From the NCBI RefSeq assembly GCF_002776575.1, contig NZ_CP022548.1:2495001-2559000 (forward strand): a stretch of DNA of 64,000 nucleotides, given 5' to 3'. The notes below the pieces were generated by a model, which did not search any database, was not told where the DNA came from, and was given only the letters and a program-made list of their open reading frames with translations. How positions within the stretch are numbered: position 1 is the first letter of the stretch; the number at the start of each line of letters is the position of its first letter. The position numbers and the translations under genes were made by a program. Of the stretch, positions 49,490 to 58,936 are shown one piece after another. The stretch comes from Sphingorhabdus sp. YGSMI21. GTDB lineage: Bacteria; Pseudomonadota; Alphaproteobacteria; Sphingomonadales; Sphingomonadaceae.

Positions 49490-52006
49490 TCAAAATTTGA
49501 AAGCGGCTTCCACGAACAATTGCCGGCCGCGGTTCTGGGTGATCACCCGGTCATCGCCACCCGGTGGCAAGAAAGGGCGGTCGCCGGCGGTGTTGGCCCA
49601 GATTTCATCGGTCAGATTGACGCCGATCAGCGACAATTTCCATTTGTCATCCGGAGCACCGATCGAGACCGCAGCATCCAGCGTTACATAGCTGTCCTGG
49701 ACATAATCGGTGAAATTATTGTTGCCGGCGAAATAGGACGAACTGTAGGCGGCATTGCCGTTCAGCCCGAGCTCGATCGCATCGCCCATCGGCACGGTCC
49801 AGTCAAAAGCGATATTGCCCGACCATTTCGGTGCGCGCGCGGCGGTCCGGCCGTTTATGTCAACGTCATCGGCATTGCCTGGGATACCATCCGGATCCTG
49901 CGAGATGAACGTGTCGGTGAACTTGGCATCGGTATAGCCGATTGCGCCGGAGAGGTTCAGTCCCTCGACCGGGGTGCGCCAGGACCAGTCGATATCGAAG
50001 CCCTTTGTGGTCAGCTCACCGGCGTTGATGGTCAGGAAACGCACCGCAGCACCGTCGAAATTCTGCACCTGCAGATCGTCGAAGACGAAATAGAAGGCTG
50101 CTGTATTGATCCGGAACGCACCGCCTGCCAGCAGGGCCTTCACCCCGACCTCGCCGCCCTTGGCTGTTTCGGAATCGTAGATGAGCGAATCCAGCGCCGC
50201 TTGCCGCGCAGCCTCGGGATCCGGATAGAGGGCGGGGAACATCTCGGCAAAGCCGGGCACCACCAGCTGGATCGATGCCGTCGGCAGGCTGCTGTTGTCG
50301 ACCCCGCCCGACTTGAAGCCCGTCTTGTAGGAGGCATAGAGGTTGAGATCAGGGGTTGCCTGATATTTCAGCGTCACTTCCGGCGAGACATTGCTGTCGG
50401 AAAATTTGATTGCGCCGGTCTGGAAGCCTTCCGGGACGACAAAGCCGATCCCGCCGACGATACCGTTCAGAAAGGACAGGGCGTTGTGCAGAACCGGAAA
50501 GGAGGTTCTGTGAGTCTTTTGCTCGTCGGTCCAGCGAACGCCGCCGGACAGTTCCAGCTGGTCAGTGAGGTCCAGATTGACGCTGCCGAAAAAGGACAGG
50601 GCTTCGCTCTTGGTCGTGCGGTCCGCCACCCAGTCATAGGTAATCCCTCTGGAATCCGGGAATATGAACGAACCGATGAAGGCATTTTGCGATGTCTGCA
50701 AAGGCTGGCTGCGGCTTTCCCAGAAACCACCGACCATGAAGTTGAACATGCCGTCAAAATCGCTGGTCAGCCGGATTTCCTGGGTATGCTGTGTCAGCGC
50801 GTCGGAAAAGGGAGCGGGCAAGCCGGCGGGGTCGCCGTTCGGCAGAATGCCGACATAGCTGAAATGATCGAGATGTTCATTTTCCAGGTCGAGAAAACCA
50901 CTCACCGTGGACAGGGTGAGCGTGTCGCTCAGCTCCAGATCCATCGCCAGGCGCACGAAGATGGTATCCGTTTCGTTATAGGATTGCCCGGTGTAGCGAT
51001 CGGCCCCGGTAGTGCCGGGCGCTATCACCTGCAGCGCGGGATGACCGTCGGGATGGGGATAGAGACCGTCCTGGATGTCACAAGTCGCATTCGAGGCGAT
51101 CGATACGCCCGGCAGCGCGAGGAACACATCATCGGCCACGCCATTGGCGCCGCAACTGATATCGGAATGGCCGAGCAGGCTGTCGCCCTCATTGCGGTTG
51201 TAATTGACCTTCAGATTGGCGGAAAAATTGTCGCTGGGATCCCATTGCAGGGTGACCCGGCCGACGAAATTCTTCAGGCCCTTGCCGGAGTCTGCGAAAA
51301 CCGAAGGCGTCCCGGCTTCCAGTTCGACATATTTGTCGATATCCTGATATTGCGCGGCGACGCGAATACCCAGTGTGTTGCTGACCGGACCGGAAATATA
51401 GCCGCCCACCGTATAGCCTTGCTCCTCGAATTCATAGGAAGCCTTGCCACCAATCTCCCAGTCGGTGGTCGGATTGGCCGAGCGGACCGAGAATACACCC
51501 GCCGAGGCGCTTTTGCCGAAGAAGAGGGATTGCGGGCCTTTCAGAACATCGATTTGTTCAACATCGAAAAAGGATGCCTGGACCAGCCGCATGGTGCTGA
51601 TCGACACGCCATCGAAATCAAAGGCGACAGCAGAATCGAAAGCGGCAGAAATATTGGTCGTGCCGACGCCGCGCAGACTGATCTGGCCGCCGGCACCGGA
51701 ACCGCCGACCTGGACGTTCAGCGCCGGGATGCGACTGACCACATCGGCGACTTCGTTGACCTGGAATTTGTCGAGGGTTTCGCCGCCGATGGACGTTACC
51801 GTGACCGGTGTTTCCTGCAGCGTTTCATTCTGCTTGCGCGCGGTAACGATAATGATGTTGCTGCCGCTTTCTTCCGCGGTCAGATCCTGTGCCAGCGCTG
51901 GTGCACCATAGCCGGCCGTACCGATGGCAACCGCCGAACTCATCAGCGCGGTCATGATGGATTTGCGTGTAAAAAATAATCTGTTGTACCTTGATTCCTT
52001 CTTCAT
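49490..52006 (-). CDS. TonB-dependent outer-membrane receptor
   Basis: Starting at ATG 52006 (GAGGAG eight bases upstream), the 838-residue protein has a signal peptide (cleavage near PALAQ), a TonB-box-like segment (NIIIVTARKQ), a plug domain (VSRIPALNVQVGGSGAGGQI, FDVEQIDVLKGPQSLFFGKS) and a long beta barrel ending in FVEAAFKF. Such receptors import siderophores, glycans or other large compounds in sphingomonads. The ligand cannot be told. There is no linked hydrolase or ABC gene; the small winged-helix gene at 52419 is divergent. Confidence 0.93.
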   Translation of the reverse strand: MKKESRYNRLFFTRKSIMTALMSSAVAIGTAGYGAPALAQDLTAEESGSNIIIVTARKQNETLQETPVTVTSIGGETLDKFQVNEVADVVSRIPALNVQVGGSGAGGQISLRGVGTTNISAAFDSAVAFDFDGVSISTMRLVQASFFDVEQIDVLKGPQSLFFGKSASAGVFSVRSANPTTDWEIGGKASYEFEEQGYTVGGYISGPVSNTLGIRVAAQYQDIDKYVELEAGTPSVFADSGKGLKNFVGRVTLQWDPSDNFSANLKVNYNRNEGDSLLGHSDISCGANGVADDVFLALPGVSIASNATCDIQDGLYPHPDGHPALQVIAPGTTGADRYTGQSYNETDTIFVRLAMDLELSDTLTLSTVSGFLDLENEHLDHFSYVGILPNGDPAGLPAPFSDALTQHTQEIRLTSDFDGMFNFMVGGFWESRSQPLQTSQNAFIGSFIFPDSRGITYDWVADRTTKSEALSFFGSVNLDLTDQLELSGGVRWTDEQKTHRTSFPVLHNALSFLNGIVGGIGFVVPEGFQTGAIKFSDSNVSPEVTLKYQATPDLNLYASYKTGFKSGGVDNSSLPTASIQLVVPGFAEMFPALYPDPEAARQAALDSLIYDSETAKGGEVGVKALLAGGAFRINTAAFYFVFDDLQVQNFDGAAVRFLTINAGELTTKGFDIDWSWRTPVEGLNLSGAIGYTDAKFTDTFISQDPDGIPGNADDVDINGRTAARAPKWSGNIAFDWTVPMGDAIELGLNGNAAYSSSYFAGNNNFTDYVQDSYVTLDAAVSIGAPDDKWKLSLIGVNLTDEIWANTAGDRPFLPPGGDDRVITQNRGRQLFVEAAFKF

Positions 52007-52418
52007 TTTCAGACTCCTCACCTGGTGCAGATAAAATAGTCCTCGTTGCCGTTCGCATATTCTCTTTTAATTTGGAATTGTGGGACCTCTTCTGCCCTTC
52101 GATAATGGGTGACGCTACGGAATAGGCTACTGGCTAAAGAATTAGGCCTTCGCGCGAAGTGGCATTCAGCGGTGATTTTGCGTCGATAAACCGGACAGGA
52201 GAGAGGGGCAATTACCGGCTTGTCCGGTCGGCTCCGCACCTGGAAAAGAGCGACGATCGGCCTCGCAAGGCCCGCCGACTCCATGGCATCACCGCAGGGC
52301 CACCCTGTCCCTTGGTACAGATTGTTCTCCTTGCCGGTCCGTTTTAGTGAAACAGGCTAGCGGAACGTCCCGGTTGGCTGAAAAGCCCGGAATCGTTCCA
52401 TCACGGAATGGGGGGCAT
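52007..52418. other. Divergent intergenic region, receptor / regulator
   Basis: These 412 bases between two divergent genes contain no credible ORF. They must hold both promoters. I see no clear operator palindrome or riboswitch-like fold. Confidence 0.4.
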
Positions 52419-52793
52419 ATGCACTTTACCGATATAGCGAACAATCTTCTGGCAATCGCCGCAAAGCGGAACCAGATATTTGGCGACGAAATCTCCGATC
52501 TCGGTGAAGATACCTGGCTGGTGCTGCTGAAATTATATGCCTGTCGGGATGCGGTTCCCCTTGTCCGGGAATCCTCGCTGGTGGAAGTGATGCGCTTTCC
52601 GACCAATCTCGACCGCATTCTTTCGGTACTGGCGCGGCAGGATCTGGTAACCGGAAATATCTCCGAGACCGGGGTGGACCGCAGCTTCAAGATAACCGGC
52701 AAGGCCGTGTCGACCATCGAAATGGTGCTGGATGTCGCGGCTGAACCGGCCGGCGCGACCGCCGAATATGAGGCCAGCGGCAAGAGAGCCTGA
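52419..52793 (+). CDS. Small winged-helix (MarR-like) protein
   Basis: The ATG at 52419 follows GGAATGGGGGGC and gives 124 residues. A helical opening (DIANNLLAIAAKRNQIFGDE) is followed by a winged-helix pattern: WLVLLKLYACRD, SSLVEVMRFPTNLDRILSVL (recognition helix region), then a wing (DLVTGNISETGVDRSFKITG) and a closing helix. It resembles the DNA-binding part of MarR regulators in sphingomonads. It may control the divergent TonB-dependent receptor; this is inferred from position only. Confidence 0.65.
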   Translation: MHFTDIANNLLAIAAKRNQIFGDEISDLGEDTWLVLLKLYACRDAVPLVRESSLVEVMRFPTNLDRILSVLARQDLVTGNISETGVDRSFKITGKAVSTIEMVLDVAAEPAGATAEYEASGKRA

Positions 52794-52948
52794 AATCGCG
52801 TTCCCGGAATTTGTCTTTAGTTTTCCAGTATATCACAAGTAAATTTTGACTTTTTGCTCCCGAAGGCTCACTATGCTCCGGGTTTTCGATGACGTGATAT
52901 TGAAAGTCGTCACCATTGATATTTGTATCAATTGCAAAAGTGTTCAGG

Positions 52949-53110
52949 ATGAAAAACGAAGATCAATTGTCCGGGTTCATCCAGGTGCTTCGCGATCTGC
53001 TGGTGCAACTGGACGAGCTTCAGTTGAGCGTTCCCGCGGTAAAGGTTGCCGAGGCCATCGATATTCTGACTCATTCCAGCCAGCAGAATATGTCCGACGA
53101 CGCAGGCTGA
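52949..53110 (+). CDS. Small helical hypothetical protein
   Basis: A 53-residue frame starting at ATG 52949 with a strongly amphipathic helical pattern (LSGFIQVLRDLLVQLDELQL; AVKVAEAIDILTHSSQQ). The last 47 bp before the convergent xerC are free of genes. The ribosome-binding site is poor (AGG directly at the ATG), so it may instead start at 52916. No family is recognised. Confidence 0.4.
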   Translation: MKNEDQLSGFIQVLRDLLVQLDELQLSVPAVKVAEAIDILTHSSQQNMSDDAG

Positions 53111-53157
53111 CGGGCTTCCTGTTCCCGCTCCCGGGACACCGTCACCGGATCGGGAAA

Positions 53158-54090
53158 TCACCCCGCCCGGGGATGGGCATTCTGATAGACATCGAGCAAA
53201 TGCGCGGCATCGACCGCGGTATAGACTTGCGTCGAGCTGAGGCTCGCGTGACCCAGCAATTCCTGCAGGCTGCGCAGGTCTGCGCCGCCTGCCAGAAGAT
53301 GGGTGGCGAAACTGTGGCGCAGGGCGTGCGGCGTGGTGGTGTCGGCTATGCCGAGCCGGGTCCGCGCCTGCTGCACGACGCGGCGGATCATATTGGGCGA
53401 TAGTGGCCCGCCGCGCTTGCCGCGGAATAGAGGTGATCCACTGATATCATCATGTTTGCAGCGCGCTATATCGGCAGCAATCGGATAGGGGCACAGGTCG
53501 ACATAATGTTCGATCGCTTCGCGCACCTTGGGGAGCAGCGGCACGATCCTGGTCTTGCCGCGCTTGCCGGTGACCCTGAGCGTGTCGGACAGGGGCAGCG
53601 TGTCGCCGGTCAGACCGAGTGCCTCGCTAATCCGCAGGCCCGAACCGTAAAGCAGCAGCAACACCGCCCAGTCGCGCGCGCCGATCCAGTCCTCGCTGGC
53701 ACTGTCCTGCGCGTCGCCGGCCAGGGCCAATATATCATCGGGCGAAGCCGGACGCGGGACGCCGCGCCTGACCTTGGGGCCTTTGATCTTCGGGATCTGT
53801 GCCTCGTCGCCGCCAACATGTTTCAGGAACGCGCGCAAGGCCGACAATTCCCGCGCCGCGCTGTTGTTGGTCAGGCCGTCTCCTCTGCGATAGGCGAGAT
53901 AGGCGCGGATATCGGCCTGTGTCACCGCCTTGATTTCGTCCGCTGCGACACCGCCGCCAATATGCTCCATCAGGAACGCACAAAAGCGCTCCGCGGTGAT
54001 CACATAAGCGCGCACCGTATGCGGCGACCGCCGCCGGTCATCGCGAAGATGGGCGGAGAAGGCGTTGATTATGTTGGTGGCGCTATCCAT
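53158..54090 (-). CDS. xerC: Tyrosine recombinase XerC
   Basis: The 310-residue protein has the N-terminal SAM-like core-binding domain and the catalytic domain with Arg in GSGLRISEALGL, Lys in GKRGKTRIVPL, HALRHSFATHLL (His-x-x-Arg), the second His in LLGHASLSSTQ and nucleophile Tyr in TQVYT. Length and motifs fit the XerC of chromosome dimer resolution rather than a phage integrase, although only context supports that choice. No att-like repeats are beside it. Confidence 0.9.
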   Translation of the reverse strand: MDSATNIINAFSAHLRDDRRRSPHTVRAYVITAERFCAFLMEHIGGGVAADEIKAVTQADIRAYLAYRRGDGLTNNSAARELSALRAFLKHVGGDEAQIPKIKGPKVRRGVPRPASPDDILALAGDAQDSASEDWIGARDWAVLLLLYGSGLRISEALGLTGDTLPLSDTLRVTGKRGKTRIVPLLPKVREAIEHYVDLCPYPIAADIARCKHDDISGSPLFRGKRGGPLSPNMIRRVVQQARTRLGIADTTTPHALRHSFATHLLAGGADLRSLQELLGHASLSSTQVYTAVDAAHLLDVYQNAHPRAG

Positions 54091-54129
54091 GGGGGGAATC
54101 TAGCAGACCCGGAATCAATCTCCAAACAT

Positions 54130-54493
54130 CCTCTCCCATAGGGAGAATTTTGGCACGCCCAATTCAGTTTCCGTCATTGCGAGCGCAGCGAAGCAATCCA
54201 GAGCGGTGCGCGCCGCTCTGGATTGCTTCGTCGCATCCGCTCCTCGCAATGACGGCGAGGTCGGAGGCAGACATTTTCAAATGATTGTCCTGATTCGTAT
54301 CCCTGCGCAGGCAGGGATCCATCTCCCGGATGATGATCTTGGCGCGAGCTGGAGATGGACCCCTGCCTGCGCAGGGGCACCAGACATCCTCTCCCTATGG
54401 GAGAGAATGAACGCAATGTGCTCCGCACTCGATGCGGAGCTCTGACGGCAAGAATTTGCACCGCCGAAATACTCCGCATCAAGTGCGGAGCAC
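54130..54493. repeat. Tandem assembly of five different hairpin repeats
   Basis: In about 360 bases between xerC and the acyl-CoA ligase are: a CCTCTCCCATAGGGAGA hairpin (54130-54146); a long stem-loop of CGTCATTGCGAG type (54171-54255, with AAGCAATCCAGAGCGG pairing with CCGCTCTGGATTGCTT); a pair of CCCTGCGCAGGCAGGGATCC units (54301-54379); a second CCTCTCCCTATGGGAGAG hairpin (54388-54405); and an inverted pair of GTGCTCCGCACTCGATGCGG type (54418-54493). No gene is present. Confidence 0.85.
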
Positions 54494-54498
54494 GCGCT

Positions 54499-56286
54499 TT
54501 ACAACCGATATTCACCCGACAGGATCTTCGCATGTTCCGCCTTGGTCAGCGCGGCATAGCCCTCCACATCCGGCTTGCAGAACCAGATCGGGTCGGTGAT
54601 CGCGTTGACGTCAAAACCTTCCTTGACCAGCTCGACCTTGCGATATTTGAACGTGCCGGTGGTCTGCGCCTCCGGCTCGATCCGGATGAACAGGGGTACC
54701 GCATAAGGCGGCATTTCCGCGGCCAGAAAGGCGCGCAGTCCGGATATGTCGAAATCATCCGCCACGGTCAGCGAGGCCATGCCGGCGCGGCCGTCGGTGC
54801 CGGGGACTTCGACACCATAGACATTTGCGGTTCTGATCCCGGGATATTGCGAGAGGATTTCGGAGACTTCATTGGTCGCGACATTTTCGCCTTTCCAGCG
54901 GAACGTGTCGCCGATCCGGTCCTTGAAATAGATATAGCCGGAGCGGTCGCGGCTCATCAGGTCGCCGGAGCGGAACCAAGCGTCGCCCTTTTCGAACACG
55001 TCGCGCAGGATTTTCTTCTCGGTCGCTTCCTTGTCCTGATAGCCGGAAAAATCGGACGGGCTGTCCTTGAAAATGCGCCCGATCAGCTCGCCCGCCTCAT
55101 CCCAGTCCGCCTTGATGCAGAAGCCGTCCTCGCCACGTATCGGCTGTTCTTCGGCGATATCGAATTTCACGATCCTGGTGTCGCCGAACTGTTTCTCCAG
55201 ATATTTCGGTATCCGGCCGACCGCGCCGATCTTGCCGTCAAAGTTCATCAGGAAGATATTGCCCTCGGTCGAACCATAGATTTCGAGCAGCTTGGGCACC
55301 TGGAAACGGTCGACAAATTGCTGCCAGATATCGGCGCGCAGGCCATTGCCGATGCCGACCCGGACCTTGTGCGCGCTTTGCTTGGGATGGTCGGGCTGGT
55401 TCAGCAGATAGCGGCACAGCTCGCCAATATAGACGACCACCGTCGCGCCATAATCGGCGGCGTCGTCCCAATATTGCGAGGCGGAGAATTTGCGCCGCAA
55501 GATCGCCGACGCGCCGCTCAGCAAGGCACCGCCCATGCCGATAAAGCCGCCGGTCACATGATAGAGCGGCAGGGTGATATAGATGCGGTCCTCGGGCGTC
55601 AGCGGGCAGGTCGAGATGGCAATGCGGAAGCTGCGCCGGGCGCGGGCATGGGAAATGCGCGCTGCCTTGGGCAGGCCGGTGGTGCCCGATGTATAGACAT
55701 AGAGGAACAGGTCCCTGCCGGTCATATCGGCGCGGTGGCTCTGGTCCGGGCGATTATCGGGCAGGGCGGCCAACGCGCTGTTGAGGTCCTCACCAACCTC
55801 GCCGTCCCAGTCCCACAGCGCCGGTGCGCCTTCCAGTTGGTCCGCAATATACGACACCCGCGGCGCCAGATCGGCGGTGGTGATCACTGCTTTCGTGTCG
55901 ACGATGTTCAGGCAGTGGGCGAGGCCGGCGCCCTCCAGATTGCTGTTGATCAGCGCGGTGACGATCCCCACCTTCGACAGGCCGAACCAGGTGGCGACAA
56001 AATCGGGCGCGTTTTCCATGAACAGGGCGACCGTGTCACCCGCCTTATAACCCTGCGCCAGCGCCCAGTGCGCGATCCGGTTGGCGCGTGCCTCAAACTC
56101 CGCATAGGTCACCGTGTCGCCTTCGAAATGAAAGGCGATATTGTCCGGATAGCGGTCGATCGTGGCCTCGATATCGTCCGTGATCAATAGGGGGGCGTCG
56201 GCGTCAATATCCTTGACCTGCGCCATCACATTTTTGAGCGACCGCGTGAAATGGACCTCGCGCTTGATGACGCTGAATATTCCCAT
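54499..56286 (-). CDS. Long-chain / very-long-chain acyl-CoA synthetase
   Basis: The 595-residue adenylate-forming enzyme has YTSGTTGLPKAARISHAR (P-loop), EIYGSTEGNIFLMNFDG, RSGDLMSRDRSGYIYFKDR with the hinge Asp, and a C-terminal GTFKYRKVELVKEGFD with the catalytic Lys. The N-terminal region and STEGN motif match the FATP/FadD6 class (very-long-chain and bile-acid-like substrates) rather than FadD. It activates fatty or other hydrophobic acids with ATP and CoA. It is monocistronic. Confidence 0.88.
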   Translation of the reverse strand: MGIFSVIKREVHFTRSLKNVMAQVKDIDADAPLLITDDIEATIDRYPDNIAFHFEGDTVTYAEFEARANRIAHWALAQGYKAGDTVALFMENAPDFVATWFGLSKVGIVTALINSNLEGAGLAHCLNIVDTKAVITTADLAPRVSYIADQLEGAPALWDWDGEVGEDLNSALAALPDNRPDQSHRADMTGRDLFLYVYTSGTTGLPKAARISHARARRSFRIAISTCPLTPEDRIYITLPLYHVTGGFIGMGGALLSGASAILRRKFSASQYWDDAADYGATVVVYIGELCRYLLNQPDHPKQSAHKVRVGIGNGLRADIWQQFVDRFQVPKLLEIYGSTEGNIFLMNFDGKIGAVGRIPKYLEKQFGDTRIVKFDIAEEQPIRGEDGFCIKADWDEAGELIGRIFKDSPSDFSGYQDKEATEKKILRDVFEKGDAWFRSGDLMSRDRSGYIYFKDRIGDTFRWKGENVATNEVSEILSQYPGIRTANVYGVEVPGTDGRAGMASLTVADDFDISGLRAFLAAEMPPYAVPLFIRIEPEAQTTGTFKYRKVELVKEGFDVNAITDPIWFCKPDVEGYAALTKAEHAKILSGEYRL

Positions 56287-56375
56287 GGCTTCTCTCTCCT
56301 CAGACCTGAAGCGAGTGTGACAGCTAAGCCGATAGATTTCAACGCCCCTTGAGCGATAGAAAATCGCGGATGATG

Positions 56376-57563
56376 TCAGATATCTGCGATGATCTTTGGC
56401 AGCAGCGCATCGAGCAGCGGCATGCCCCTGGGCGAGATTGTCAGCCGTCCCTGGTCCGCGTCGAGCAGACCCAATTGACCGAGGTGATCTACGGCTTTCT
56501 GGTCAACCATCTGCGCCGCCGCCAGTCCGGTCTTCCCTGCCAGCGCGTCCAAATCCACGCCCTCCGCCAGCCGAAGCCCCATCATCAGCGCTTCCATCGC
56601 CCGCGTCTCGGGCGACAGGGGCTGCTCGACCTTCAGCCCGTTGCCGTTGCGCTCTACCGCCGAGAGAAAATTCTCCGGCTTCTTGTGCCGCTCGGTCACT
56701 TGTTCAAGCCGCCGACCGTGCGCGCCGGGGCCGATGCCGACATAGTCTTCATAGCGCCAGTAGGTCAGATTGTGACGGCTTTCCTGACCGGTCTTGGCGT
56801 GATTGCTGATCTCGTAGGCGGGCAGGCCGGCTGCCGTCATAATGCTGCGGTTGAGTTCGAACAGATCGGCGCAATGGTCATCGTCGGCCGGGACCAGCTT
56901 GCCGGTCCGCACCAGCGTCTCGAACCGCGTGCCCGGCTCGATGGTCAGCTGATAAAGCGAGAGATGGCCGGTGCCGAAGCTTAGCGCGCGCTCCAGTTCT
57001 GTCTGCCAGTCGTCCAGGGACTGACCGGGACGGGCATAGATCAGATCAAAACTGACCCGGTCAAAAGCCTTTTGCGCGGTATCCAGTGCGGCGAGACCCT
57101 CGTCGACATCATGCGCGCGGCCGAGAAACTCAAGCGTCTGGTCGTCGAGCGACTGCAGACCGAGCGATACCCGGTTGACGCCGGCCTTGGCCAGATCGTG
57201 GAAATTTGCCGCCTCGACCGAGGACGGATTGGCTTCCAGTGTGATCTCGATATCGTCGGCAAAGCCCCAATGGCGTTCCGCCGCGGCGATCAGCGTCTCG
57301 ACCAGCGCGGTCGGCATCAGCGAAGGCGTGCCGCCACCAAAGAAGATGCTCGACAGCATGCGTCCGGGCGTCAGCGCCGCTTCATGCGCCATATCGGCGA
57401 GCAGCGCGGCCTGCCAGACGGCTATATCCACCCGCTCGCGGACATGGCTGTTGAAGTCGCAATAGGGGCATTTGGAGACGCAGAACGGCCAGTGGATGTA
57501 GAGCGCCAGCGGTCCCGTAACGGACTTGTTAACCTCTGGCTTTCTATGGTCGGGATCATGCAT
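56376..57563 (-). CDS. hemW: Radical SAM protein HemW
   Basis: The 395-residue protein has the radical SAM cluster motif CVSKCPYC (Cys28, Cys32, Cys35), FFGGGTPSLMP and EITLEANPSSVE, and the HemW C-terminal domain. It lacks the extra N-terminal segment of HemN, so the heme-chaperone HemW is the better call than coproporphyrinogen dehydrogenase. Its start codon is half of an ATGCAT palindrome shared with the divergent CAP-domain gene. Confidence 0.9.
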   Translation of the reverse strand: MHDPDHRKPEVNKSVTGPLALYIHWPFCVSKCPYCDFNSHVRERVDIAVWQAALLADMAHEAALTPGRMLSSIFFGGGTPSLMPTALVETLIAAAERHWGFADDIEITLEANPSSVEAANFHDLAKAGVNRVSLGLQSLDDQTLEFLGRAHDVDEGLAALDTAQKAFDRVSFDLIYARPGQSLDDWQTELERALSFGTGHLSLYQLTIEPGTRFETLVRTGKLVPADDDHCADLFELNRSIMTAAGLPAYEISNHAKTGQESRHNLTYWRYEDYVGIGPGAHGRRLEQVTERHKKPENFLSAVERNGNGLKVEQPLSPETRAMEALMMGLRLAEGVDLDALAGKTGLAAAQMVDQKAVDHLGQLGLLDADQGRLTISPRGMPLLDALLPKIIADI

Positions 57564-58193
57564 AAGTTCCGCGCCCTTAGCCCTATCTTCGCGATCGCGC
57601 CACTATTAGCGGCCTGTTCCGTCATGCCGCCGCAGATTCCCTATCAGGACACGGCGGTCGAACGGTCCGTCCCGCCGCCGCCCGCACCGCGCGTCGCGGA
57701 AAACCGCGCGCCCCGCGCCGTGCCCGTTCCTGCGCCGCAAACCGCCAGCCCCCTGCAGCAGGTGATGATGCGCGCGCATAACCAGACCCGTGCCCGGGTC
57801 GGCGCGCCGGACCTGCAGTGGAGCGACCAGCTGGCCATGGATGCCGCCCTATATGCGCGATCCATGGCCCGGACCGGCAGATTCGGACATGACAGCCAGT
57901 CGGGGCGCAGTGAGCGACAGGGGGAAAATCTCTGGATGGGCACGCGCAACGCCTATGACCACAGGGCCATGATCAGCTCGTGGGTCGAGGAAGACCGCTA
58001 TTTCAAGCCCGGCCGCTTCCCCGAGAACAGCACCACCGGCAACTGGAGCGACATCGGCCATTATACCCAGATCATCTGGCCGACGACCCGGCGCGTCGGC
58101 TGCGCCATGGCGAGCAGCGCGCATTGGGACTATCTGGTCTGTCGCTATAGCCCGGCGGGTAATGTCATGGGCAGGGATCCGTTGCGGGGGTAG
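57558..58193 (+). CDS. CAP-domain (SCP/PR1-like) lipoprotein
   Basis: The ATG at 57558 (or 57546) gives a 211-residue protein with a lipoprotein signal (FAIAPLLAACS, lipobox LAAC), a Pro/Ala-rich linker and a CAP domain: HNQTRARVGAPDLQWSDQLA, GRFGHDSQ, RQGENLWMGTRN, GHYTQIIWPTTRRVGCAM and the C-terminal YLVCRYSPAGNVMG. Bacterial CAP proteins act outside the cytoplasm; the activity is unknown. The start overlaps that of hemW. Confidence 0.88.
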   Translation: MHKFRALSPIFAIAPLLAACSVMPPQIPYQDTAVERSVPPPPAPRVAENRAPRAVPVPAPQTASPLQQVMMRAHNQTRARVGAPDLQWSDQLAMDAALYARSMARTGRFGHDSQSGRSERQGENLWMGTRNAYDHRAMISSWVEEDRYFKPGRFPENSTTGNWSDIGHYTQIIWPTTRRVGCAMASSAHWDYLVCRYSPAGNVMGRDPLRG

Positions 58194-58200
58194 GTTAACC

Positions 58201-58285
58201 CGTCATGCCAGCGAAGGCTGGCACCCAACCCGCCTATGTGAGTCTCACAACCCCTGGTTTAGGCCCCAGCCTTCGCTGGGGTGAC
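58201..58285. repeat. 85-bp intergenic repeat, family B
   Basis: A unit beginning CGTCATGCCAGCGAAGGCTG and ending CCAGCCTTCGCTGGGGTGAC, with CCCGCCTATG in the middle. Near-identical copies are at 62125-62210 and 63660-63745. The ends pair (CCAGCGAAGGCTGG with CCAGCCTTCGCTGG), so the RNA would fold into a long stem. It lies between the converging CAP and rdgB genes. Confidence 0.85.
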
Positions 58286-58288
58286 AAG

Positions 58289-58915
58289 TCAAAAACAGCT
58301 CTCGACCAGTTTCCGGAACGCATCGGCCCGGTGGCTCATCGCCTGTTTCTGCGCCGGATCGAGTTCTGCAAATGTCTCGGTAAAACCAATCGGCTGGAAC
58401 ACCGGATCATAGCCGAAACCCAAAGTCCCGCGCGGTGGCCAGACGAGATTGCCCTGAACACGGCCCTCGAACACTTCCGAATGGCCATCCGGCCATGCCA
58501 GCGCCAATGTGCAGGCAAAATAGGCGCTGCGGTCGACGTCGGGGCCTTGCTCGGCCAGTTTTCCCTCGACCTTGCCCATCGCCATATACCAGTCGCGGCC
58601 GGGCTCGCCTTCAAACCATTGCCGTTCGGCCCAGTCGGCGGTGTAGACCCCCGGCTTGCCGTCCAGCGCCGCCACGCACAATCCGCTGTCATCGGCCAGC
58701 GCCACGCAACCCGAACCCTCTGCACTCGCGCGTGCCTTGAGCAGCGCGTTTTCGGCGAAGGTCGTCCCGGTTTCCTCCGGCTCGGGCAGATCGAGGTCAC
58801 CCGCCGACACCGGTTCGATCCCGAAAGGTTCCAGCAACGCCCGAATTTCGCGGACCTTGCCCTGATTATGGCTGGCGATCACGAGGCGTCCGGGGGTGAG
58901 TTTGCGGTGGGTCAT
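58289..58915 (-). CDS. rdgB: Non-canonical purine NTP pyrophosphatase (RdgB/HAM1)
   Basis: Started at ATG 58915 (or 58921, GGAAAG upstream), the protein has about 208 residues, the normal length. [42 protein letters not shown] and [11 protein letters not shown] are family motifs; the Asp of ADDSGL and Glu of FAEN bind Mg2+ and substrate. It hydrolyses ITP, dITP and XTP. A much longer frame starting at 59080 is rejected because it reads through a repeat element. Confidence 0.93.
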   Translation of the reverse strand: MTHRKLTPGRLVIASHNQGKVREIRALLEPFGIEPVSAGDLDLPEPEETGTTFAENALLKARASAEGSGCVALADDSGLCVAALDGKPGVYTADWAERQWFEGEPGRDWYMAMGKVEGKLAEQGPDVDRSAYFACTLALAWPDGHSEVFEGRVQGNLVWPPRGTLGFGYDPVFQPIGFTETFAELDPAQKQAMSHRADAFRKLVESCF

Positions 58916-58936
58916 GGGCATTCGCTTTCCAGTCAT

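Noticed and set aside
49520..51979. An 819-codon open frame opposite the TonB-dependent receptor
   Set aside because: Antisense shadow; no signal peptide or motif, whereas the minus strand has a complete plug and barrel.
53158..54090. xerC as an integrase marking a genomic island
   Set aside because: Motifs and length fit housekeeping XerC; no tRNA end, att-like direct repeats or phage genes beside it.
54130..54493. Possible CRISPR array
   Set aside because: The repeats differ from each other, are self-complementary hairpins and have no regular spacer spacing; no cas genes are present.
54355..56190. A 611-codon open frame opposite the acyl-CoA ligase
   Set aside because: Antisense shadow of a GC-rich gene; starts in a repeat region.
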